DNA of 7,774 bases, from positions 1 through 7,774 of the forward strand of contig JAPOQV010000371.1 in NCBI GenBank assembly GCA_026710565.1, read 5' to 3'. The notes below the pieces were generated by a model. It searched no databases, was not told the DNA's origin, and worked only from the letters and a program-made list of their open reading frames with translations. The DNA is from Spirochaetaceae bacterium (GTDB taxonomy: Bacteria > Spirochaetota > Spirochaetia > SZUA-6 > Bin103). The translations under genes and the position numbers were made by a program. Below are positions 1-5,075 of the stretch, piece after piece (the stretch's first letter is position 1; the number at the start of each line of letters is the position of its first letter).

Positions 1-1
1 C

Positions 2-910
2 CTGGAGGCGGGGCAGGCGGCCGGCATCGCCGGTCCGTCCGCATCGGGCAAATCCACGCTGGCGCGCGCCCTCGCGGGGGTGATCCGGCCGCTCGGCGGA
101 TCGGTCCGACTTGACGGGGCGGAGTTGCAGCAGTACGGCTCCGCGGTCCTGGGCCGCTATATCGGCTACCTGCCTCAGGAGGTGACACTGTTCGACGGAA
201 CGGTGGCCGAGAACATCGCCCGGATGGCGCGCGCGCCCGATGCCGCGGCGGTGGTCGAGGCGGCGAAACGCACCGGGGCGCACGAGATGATTCTGAAGCT
301 CCCCGGCGGCTACGACTTCCCGGTGTCGGCGGGTGGGGCGGCGCTCTCCGGAGGCCAGCGCCAGCGCATCGCGCTGGCGCGTGCGTTCTACGGATCGCCG
401 GTGGTGGTCATCATGGACGAGCCGGACGCCAACCTCGACGCCGAGGGCACCGTCGCCCTCTCTGCCGCGGTGAAAGGGCACAAGGCGCGCGGCGGCGCTG
501 CCGTGATCGTCGCTCAACGCCACGGCGCGTTCGCGCAGTGCGACAGGGTCTACCTCATGGAGGCGGGCCGGCCCGTACCCGCCAGGGCCCGGCGCCGGCC
601 GCCGTCCGGTGGCGCCAGGAAGACTGCCGGATCCGGAGCCGCCGCGCCGGCTCAGGCGGCCCCGCCGCCAGACCGGCCGCGGCCGGTTGCTCGGAGACCG
701 CCGGAGCCGGCGAAACCCGCTACCGATTCGCCCACACCATCGGCGTCCTCCGATCCGACAACGTCCTCCGATCCGACGACGTCCTCCGCTGCTTCACCGC
801 CGGAGGCTCAGTCCGAGCGTGACCGGCAGATCGCGGGCGCCATCGAACGCGTGCGCGGCGCCCGCGCCCCGGCACCCGACGCGACGGACGCCCCCGCGGG
901 GCCAGGCTGA
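2..910 (+). CDS. Type I secretion ABC transporter, ATPase domain (PrtD/HlyB type), 5' partial
   Basis: This is the nucleotide-binding domain of an inner-membrane ABC exporter that powers type I secretion. The reading frame is open at the left edge, so the transmembrane domain lies outside; the GTG at 80 is an internal codon. In visible residues, Walker A (GPSASGKS) is at 11-18, the Q-loop (YLPQE) near 56-60, the signature LSGGQRQR at 115-122, and Walker B with catalytic Glu (VVVIMDEP) at 134-141, followed by the D-loop ANLD. The switch (H-loop) position reads AQRH where the family normally has AHR, so the expected His is Gln172 (codon 515-517). After the domain comes a tail of about 105 residues rich in Pro, Ala, Arg and Ser, instead of the short tail usual in PrtD proteins. 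The stop TGA overlaps the ATG of the membrane fusion gene, which supports the type I secretion assignment and this frame. The substrate is probably the RTX protein at 2838. Known: the motif functions. Inferred: the substrate. Confidence 0.9.
   Translation: MEAGQAAGIAGPSASGKSTLARALAGVIRPLGGSVRLDGAELQQYGSAVLGRYIGYLPQEVTLFDGTVAENIARMARAPDAAAVVEAAKRTGAHEMILKLPGGYDFPVSAGGAALSGGQRQRIALARAFYGSPVVVIMDEPDANLDAEGTVALSAAVKGHKARGGAAVIVAQRHGAFAQCDRVYLMEAGRPVPARARRRPPSGGARKTAGSGAAAPAQAAPPPDRPRPVARRPPEPAKPATDSPTPSASSDPTTSSDPTTSSAASPPEAQSERDRQIAGAIERVRGARAPAPDATDAPAGPG
746..790 (+). repeat. 18-bp tandem repeat in the ABC protein tail
   Basis: Two 18-base units (746-763 and 764-781) differ at one base, and a 9-base partial third unit follows. 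The unit is in frame with the ABC gene and encodes Ser-Ser-Asp-Pro-Thr-Thr. It lies inside the low-complexity C-terminal tail, so copy number could vary between strains without breaking the frame. Confidence 0.8.
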
Positions 911-2262
911 TGGATCGGGCATCCAATCGGTGGTCTTCGGCGCGCGGCGCGCTGGTCCTGGGCTTCGGAGCGCTCGTGGTACTGGTCGGCGGCCTGGTCG
1001 GCTGGAGCGTGCTCGCTTCGATCCGGGGCGCCGTGTTCGTCACCGGCTGGGTGGCGACCGAGGGCCGCAACCAGGTGGTCGAGCACATCGACGGCGGCAC
1101 GGTGCGGGAGATCCGGGTGCGTGACGGCGACCGCGTCGAAGCGGGCGAGCTGCTGCTGCGTCTCGATGACGCGCTGCTGCGGTCGGAGGAGGCGATCCTG
1201 CAGGCGCAGCACGCCGAGCTGGTGGCGCGGCGGAATCGCCTGGAAGCGGAGTTCCTCGGTGCCGACCGGGTGGCGTGGGCCCCGGAGCTCGCCCGTCTGG
1301 CGGCGGCCGACCCCCGCATCCAGGAGGTTCTCACCGGCCAGGAGCGCCTGTTCCGGGCGCGCGACGAATCGCGCATGGGCGAGGTGGCGCGGATGCGTGA
1401 GCGCATCGGCCAAGCCCGGGAGGAGATCGCGGGCCTCGAGGCTCGGGCGGTCTCGCTGGTGCGCCAGGCGGAGCTGATCGCCGAGGAGCTCGCGGCCAAG
1501 CGGCGGCTGGTCGAGCAGGGGGCGATGCAGAAGAGCGTGCTCCTGGAGTTGGAGCGCGGGGTATCGAACCTGGAGGGGCAGACGGGGGCCAACGACGCCG
1601 CGATCGCTCGTGCAGCGGGCCGGATCGCCGAGTACGAGATCCTGGTTCTGCAGATCGACACCAAGAGGATCGAGGAGGCGGAGGAGCAGGCGCGCGAGGT
1701 GCAGGCTCGGGAGAACGAGCTTTGGCAGCAGCTCGCCTCGGTGCGAGAGCGTCTCGGCCGCCTGGACGTGCATGCGCCGGTGGCGGGCGAGGTGTTCGGC
1801 CTGACCGTGTTCGCCGCGCGCGAGGTGGTGCGTCCCGGCGAGCCGATCCTGCACATCGTGCCTGCCGGCGCGGACCTGGTGGTGATGGCGCAGCTCGATC
1901 CCATCGACGTGGACCAGGTGTATCCGGGCCAATCGGCAGCGCTGCGGTTCAGCGCATTTCCCGCACGGACGACGTCCGAGTTTTCCGGCTCCGTGAAGCG
2001 GATTTCCGCGGACGCCGTGCGCGACCCGGACACCGGCCGGTCGTGGTACCTGCTGGAGGTGGCCATCGGCGGACCGATCGACCACGACGACGGTACCCTT
2101 CCGACCTTCGCCGCGCCGGACCTGCGCCGATCGTCCGGCGGCCTGGACCTGACTCCGGGCATGCCGGTCGAGGTCCACGTTCAAACCGGGCAGCGATCGC
2201 CGATCAGCTACCTGGCCAAGCCGCTGACCGACTATTTCCTCCGCTCCCTGCGGGAGGAATGA
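910..2262 (+). CDS. Type I secretion membrane fusion protein, HlyD/PrtE family
   Basis: This 450-residue periplasmic adaptor would bridge the inner-membrane ABC protein and a TolC-like outer-membrane channel. It has a short cytoplasmic N-terminus, one transmembrane helix at about 13-36, then the first lipoyl half (EHIDGGTVREIRVRDGDRVE, about 58-77). A long charged alpha-helical hairpin, probably coiled coil, spans about 88-285. The second lipoyl half (VHAPVAGEV) is at 287-295, and the beta-barrel region contains DPIDVDQVYPGQ. The C-terminus has the family hallmark LTPGMPVEVHVQTGQRSPIS (414-433), followed by YLAKPLTDYF. Length is normal for the family. An insertion at about 389-411 (acidic, then Arg/Ser-rich) precedes the hallmark. 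The ATG at 910 shares its A with the stop of the ABC gene, so translation is probably coupled. The stop is TGA at 2260-2262, 31 bases before the kinase gene. No outer-membrane partner is encoded in the window. Confidence 0.95.
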   Translation: MDRASNRWSSARGALVLGFGALVVLVGGLVGWSVLASIRGAVFVTGWVATEGRNQVVEHIDGGTVREIRVRDGDRVEAGELLLRLDDALLRSEEAILQAQHAELVARRNRLEAEFLGADRVAWAPELARLAAADPRIQEVLTGQERLFRARDESRMGEVARMRERIGQAREEIAGLEARAVSLVRQAELIAEELAAKRRLVEQGAMQKSVLLELERGVSNLEGQTGANDAAIARAAGRIAEYEILVLQIDTKRIEEAEEQAREVQARENELWQQLASVRERLGRLDVHAPVAGEVFGLTVFAAREVVRPGEPILHIVPAGADLVVMAQLDPIDVDQVYPGQSAALRFSAFPARTTSEFSGSVKRISADAVRDPDTGRSWYLLEVAIGGPIDHDDGTLPTFAAPDLRRSSGGLDLTPGMPVEVHVQTGQRSPISYLAKPLTDYFLRSLREE

Positions 2263-2278
2263 TTACGGAAGCCGTTTC

Positions 2279-2286
2279 GGGGAGGG
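2279..2286 (+). promoter_or_regulatory. Ribosome binding site supporting a GTG start
   Basis: The purine run GGGGAGGG ends 7 bases before the GTG at 2294. It supports GTG as the start of the HATPase gene; the protein then begins MNGESLEISL, which matches where RsbW-type domains begin. Confidence 0.7.
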
Positions 2287-2293
2287 TGCCGTC

Positions 2294-2785
2294 GTGAACG
2301 GGGAGTCGCTGGAGATCTCGCTCGCGAATGAGCTGCGGGAGATCGCGGGGGCCGCCGCCAGAATCGACGGATTCTGCGCCTCTCACAACGTCAAGCACGT
2401 CGCCTACGCCGTCAACCTGGCCATCGACGAGGTCCTGACCAACACCATCGAGTACGGGTACGAGGACGACGAGCAGCACCGGATCGAGCTGATCGTGCGG
2501 GTCGAGGAGGAGTCGCTGGTGGTCGTGATCGTGGACGACAGCCTGCCGTTCGACCTGGGGATCGCGCCGGAACGCGACCTCGACGCGTCCCTCGAAGACA
2601 CGCCGCTCGGCGGCCTCGGCCTGTTCCTGGTGCACCAGATGATGGACTCCGTCGACTACCGGCGCGAGGAGGGGTGCAACGTCGTCACCCTGGTCAAGAA
2701 CACCCGGGAAGCCGAACCCCCACCGCCGGACGCGGAGCCCGCTCCCGGCCCCGGCGGGTTGACCGACACCGACGAGAGAGCATAA
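2294..2785 (+). CDS. RsbW/SpoIIAB-like HATPase, putative anti-sigma or partner-switch serine kinase
   Basis: This 163-residue cytoplasmic protein has the GHKL-type ATPase fold of HATPase_c_2. Members such as RsbW, SpoIIAB and BtrW bind a sigma factor or other target and phosphorylate a STAS-domain antagonist. The N box is AIDEVLTNTIEYGY, with the likely catalytic Glu46 and Mg-binding Asn50. The G1 box is DDSLPFD at 81-87, with Ser83 where a Gly is usual. The G2 region is GGLGLFLVHQMMD, starting at 106, and is followed by the typical ending NVVTLVKN. After residue 138 a Pro-rich tail of about 25 residues is added. The gene starts at GTG 2294 and ends in two in-frame stops (TAA TAA, 2783-2788). 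It sits between the secretion genes and the RTX gene, an unusual place. Inference: it regulates the RTX or secretion genes by partner switching. No STAS, PP2C or sigma factor gene is visible to confirm this. Confidence 0.88.
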   Translation: MNGESLEISLANELREIAGAAARIDGFCASHNVKHVAYAVNLAIDEVLTNTIEYGYEDDEQHRIELIVRVEEESLVVVIVDDSLPFDLGIAPERDLDASLEDTPLGGLGLFLVHQMMDSVDYRREEGCNVVTLVKNTREAEPPPPDAEPAPGPGGLTDTDERA

Positions 2786-2786
2786 T
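2759..2786 (+). promoter_or_regulatory. Putative sigma70-like promoter for the RTX gene
   Basis: A -35 element TTGACC (2759-2764) and a -10 element CATAAT (2781-2786) are separated by 16 bases. Each matches the sigma70 consensus at five of six positions. The site overlaps the last codons and stop of the kinase gene and would give a start near 2793, with a leader of about 45 bases before the RTX ATG. An AT-rich patch stands out in this GC-rich DNA. It is a sequence match only, and the tandem TAA stops account for part of the AT-richness. Confidence 0.5.
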
Positions 2787-2826
2787 AACATACGCGTTCT
2801 GTCGCGGCATTTCAGGACGAAATCTC

Positions 2827-2832
2827 AGGAGG
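2827..2832 (+). promoter_or_regulatory. Consensus Shine-Dalgarno of the RTX gene
   Basis: A perfect AGGAGG lies 5 bases before the ATG at 2838. It is the strongest ribosome site in the window, consistent with high expression of the RTX protein relative to its exporter. Confidence 0.85.
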
Positions 2833-2837
2833 AAGTC

Positions 2838-4061
2838 ATGTCAGATCCCAGCCAGACCGCAGGTTCCACCCAGGACGACGAGGACGAAGGCCTCGACTAT
2901 ACCGGCACCTCCGGTATGGACATCGTCCCCGGCACGGAACACGACGACACCATCGAAACGCTCGGCGGCACCGACGTCGTCGCGGGCGGCGCCGGCGATG
3001 ACGACATAGACGGCGGCGCCGGCAACGACTTCCTTTTCGGTGACTCGGGCGCCGACACCATCGACGGCGGCGAAGGCGACGACGTCATCCTGGGCGGCTC
3101 CGGCGCCGACACGCTGACCGGCGGCGCGGGTGCCGACATCATCCGCGGCGGCTCGGGCGCCGACACGCTGACCGGCGGTGAGGGCGACGACATCCTCCTC
3201 GGCGACTCGGGCGCCGACACCATCGACGGCGGCGCGGGCGACGACATCATCTACGGCGGCACCGGCGACGACACGCTGACCGGCGGCGCGGGCGCCGACA
3301 CATTCGTGTTCGCCCCCGGCCACGGCAGCGACACCATCACCGACTTCGACACCGACGACGACACGATCAACCTGTCGGCGTTCGGCGACGACATCTCGTT
3401 CGATGACCTCACCATCACCGCGACGTCGGACGGCACCGGATCGATCATCACCGTGCCGGGGGCGACGGCCGCCGACAACGTCACGATCACGCTGCAGGGC
3501 GTGGCCACCACCGACGTCACCGCCGACATCTTCGAATTCGATGACGCTCCCGACCTGGGAAGCAACGTCCTCGGCACCGAGGGGGACGACAACCTGTCCG
3601 GTACCCAGGTGTCCGGCGGAGAGGGCGACGACACGATCACCGTGACCGGCACTTTCATGAACTACGCGCACGGCGGCGAGGGCGATGACCAGATCACCGG
3701 CGGCGCGGGCATGATCGACATCCTGGTCGGCGGCGAGGGTGACGACACCATCGACGGGGGCACCGGCACCAACTACGTGCATGGCGGCGAGGGTGACGAC
3801 ACGTTTGTCATCGCGCCGGGGCAGACCCTCACCACGATTTACGATTTCACCGACGGGGACGATCAGATCGACCTCAGCAACATCTCCGGCATCACCGGCT
3901 TCGACGACCTGACCATCACCACCGACGGTGACGATGCGGTGATCGATCTCAGCTCGCAGGGCGCCGGCTCCGTGCGGCTGGAGAACGTCGCCGTCTCCAA
4001 CCTGGACGCGGACGACTTCGTGTTTGCGTCGACGACGACCGACCCCGGCGACGGCATGTAG
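2838..4061 (+). CDS. RTX beta-roll protein, stand-alone, probable type I secretion substrate
   Basis: This 407-residue, very acidic protein has no N-terminal signal peptide, as expected for type I secretion. An acidic leader (1-25) and a degenerate repeat region (26-49) come first. Block 1 then holds twelve gap-free GGxGxDxxx nonapeptides (50-157) that should bind calcium and fold as a parallel beta-roll outside the cell. A cap region (about 158-234) starts DTFVFAPGHGSDTITDF and ends DIFEF. A degenerate second block (246-324) and a second cap (325-396) end in DFVF, followed by 11 residues. The cap resembles the region after RTX repeats in serralysin-type proteins (Peptidase_M10_C-like), which carries the secretion signal. 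No protease, lipase, adhesin or toxin domain is present, so the role is unknown; surface coat, calcium-dependent matrix or scaffold are possibilities. The start is fixed by AGGAGG. The exporter genes just upstream make this their likely substrate. Confidence 0.92.
   Translation: MSDPSQTAGSTQDDEDEGLDYTGTSGMDIVPGTEHDDTIETLGGTDVVAGGAGDDDIDGGAGNDFLFGDSGADTIDGGEGDDVILGGSGADTLTGGAGADIIRGGSGADTLTGGEGDDILLGDSGADTIDGGAGDDIIYGGTGDDTLTGGAGADTFVFAPGHGSDTITDFDTDDDTINLSAFGDDISFDDLTITATSDGTGSIITVPGATAADNVTITLQGVATTDVTADIFEFDDAPDLGSNVLGTEGDDNLSGTQVSGGEGDDTITVTGTFMNYAHGGEGDDQITGGAGMIDILVGGEGDDTIDGGTGTNYVHGGEGDDTFVIAPGQTLTTIYDFTDGDDQIDLSNISGITGFDDLTITTDGDDAVIDLSSQGAGSVRLENVAVSNLDADDFVFASTTTDPGDGM
2985..3308 (+). 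repeat. RTX repeat block 1: twelve 27-bp units
   Basis: Twelve nonapeptides follow one another without gaps (324 bases). They alternate in two types, giving an 18-residue (54-bp) higher-order period: odd units such as GDSGADTID and GGSGADTLT, even units such as GGEGDDVIL, GGAGDDIIY. Near-identical DNA recurs at 3039 and 3201 (162 bases, three 54-bp periods, apart) and at 3093 and 3147 (54 apart), suggesting growth by unequal duplication. Confidence 0.92.
3573..3809 (+). repeat. RTX repeat block 2, degenerate
   Basis: Canonical units such as GGEGDDTIT (residues 260-268), GGEGDDTID and GGEGDDTFV (316-324) are mixed with units lacking the Asp pair, such as VTGTFMNYAH, GGAGMIDILV and GGTGTNYVH. 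One unit has an extra residue. Calcium sites are therefore expected to be fewer than in block 1. NYAH and NYVH recur just before GGEGDD units. Confidence 0.8.
3783..4058 (+). other. C-terminal cap and putative type I secretion signal of the RTX protein
   Basis: Residues 316-407. The segment has a last RTX unit, then a YDF-TDGDDQIDLS turn, FDDLTIT and a terminal DADDFVF, as in the C-terminal regions that direct RTX proteins to PrtD/HlyB exporters. The final 11 residues (ASTTTDPGDGM) follow the usual DFxF ending, so the signal is not strictly terminal. The same pattern occurs earlier at 3282-3539. Confidence 0.6.
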
Positions 4062-4073
4062 GGGCTTGCTGCG

Positions 4074-5075
4074 ATGCCACGGCGCATCGGGTGGTATCGC
4101 TCGCCGGTCACCCGCGAGGAGTTGATCGGTCTCAACCGGCGCAGCGACGGGAAGGGCCTCCTGCAGACCGGCGGCTACCTGGGACTGCTCGCCTGCACCG
4201 GGACGGCCGCCGTGCTGTCGCTCGGCCGGCTGCCGTGGCCGGCGGTGGTGGCGCTGTGCTTCGTGCACGGCATGTGCGCGTCGTTCACGATCAACGGCTT
4301 CCACGAACTGGTGCACGACTCGGTGTTCAGGACGCGTTCTCTCAACCGGCTGTTCCTGGCAGTCATCAGTTTCCTGGGCTGGCACAACCCGGTCGGGTTC
4401 TGGGCCACCCACTCCCGGCACCACAAGTACGCGCTGCATCCGCCGAACGATCCCGAAGTGATGCTGCCCGGCAGGATCACGCTCAAGCGGTACGTGGCGT
4501 CGGCAGTCGTGGACCTGCAGAAGGCGTACCGTGCGGTCGGGGGGACCATGCGCGCCGCGCTTGGCGGGCTGACCGACGCGCAGCAGCCACTGTTCCCCGC
4601 ATCCGATCCGGAGTTGCGGCGCCGGTACTTCGCTTGGGCGCGCTGGATCCTGCTCGGACACGTGACGGTATGGGCGGGATCGTTCGCGCTGGCACTGTGG
4701 CTGCTGCCGTTCGTGGTCAGCTTCGCCACCTTCTGCGGCAGCTTCCTGTGGTTCCTGTGCAACGGCAGCCAGCACATCGGACTCACCGACAACGTCGACG
4801 ACTTCCGTCTCAATTCGCGGACGATCATCCTGAACCCGTTCGTGCGCTTCCTGTACTGGCACATGAACTTCCACATCGAGCACCACATGTACGCCGCCGT
4901 GCCGTGCTATCACCTGGGCCGGCTGCATCGGCTGGTCCGCCACGACCTGCCGCATTGCCCGCGCGGCCTGGCGGAGACCTGGAGGCAGATCGCCGCCATC
5001 CAGAAGCGGCAGAAGAGCGATCCCGATTACCAGTTCGTGGCCGAGCTCCCGCCGCCGGTGAGCGCCAGCTCGTAG
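4074..5075 (+). CDS. Membrane fatty acid desaturase-family protein (di-iron)
   Basis: This 333-residue integral membrane protein belongs to the FA_desaturase superfamily, whose members use a non-haem di-iron centre to desaturate or hydroxylate lipid acyl chains or related substrates. All three histidine boxes are present: HELVH (77-81), HSRHH (113-117) and HIEHH (267-271). An extra QH is at 233-234. Hydrophobic segments lie at about 33-50, 55-75, 93-110 and 190-230, in the usual arrangement with the histidines on the cytoplasmic side. The ATG is 12 bases after the RTX stop. A weak AGGGG (4060-4064) overlapping that stop could serve as ribosome site, so co-transcription is likely. The last 16 codons overlap the convergent hydrolase gene. 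The motifs do not reveal the substrate; acyl-lipid desaturase is most likely, with a hydroxylase or carotenoid-modifying enzyme as alternatives. No fused cytochrome b5 or ferredoxin domain is seen, so electrons must come from a separate donor. Confidence 0.9.
   Translation: MPRRIGWYRSPVTREELIGLNRRSDGKGLLQTGGYLGLLACTGTAAVLSLGRLPWPAVVALCFVHGMCASFTINGFHELVHDSVFRTRSLNRLFLAVISFLGWHNPVGFWATHSRHHKYALHPPNDPEVMLPGRITLKRYVASAVVDLQKAYRAVGGTMRAALGGLTDAQQPLFPASDPELRRRYFAWARWILLGHVTVWAGSFALALWLLPFVVSFATFCGSFLWFLCNGSQHIGLTDNVDDFRLNSRTIILNPFVRFLYWHMNFHIEHHMYAAVPCYHLGRLHRLVRHDLPHCPRGLAETWRQIAAIQKRQKSDPDYQFVAELPPPVSASS

Noticed and set aside
80..82. GTG as the start of the ABC gene
   Set aside because: Walker A lies upstream in the same frame (32-55), so the gene begins outside the window.
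575..907. Frameshift as the cause of the odd ABC protein tail
   Set aside because: The other frames do not restore the usual FGPRDEV-type ending, and the present frame stops exactly at the coupled start of the fusion protein gene. Raw reads would still be worth checking.
720..2162. Long minus-strand open frames opposite the fusion protein gene
   Set aside because: The product is low-complexity Ser/Arg-rich. The plus-strand HlyD-family protein explains the sequence fully.
2723..2757. Hairpin CCGCCGG / CCGGCGG as a terminator after the kinase gene
   Set aside because: It lies inside the coding region, has a 21-base loop and only two T residues after it.
2985..3308. Regular 27/54-bp periodicity as a CRISPR or non-coding satellite array
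   Set aside because: The period is a multiple of three and encodes textbook GGxGxDxxx calcium-binding repeats.
5042..5072. Inverted repeat CGAGCT / AGCTCG as a bidirectional terminator between the convergent genes
   Set aside because: Only a 6-bp stem with a long loop and no T-run on either side; expected by chance in such DNA.
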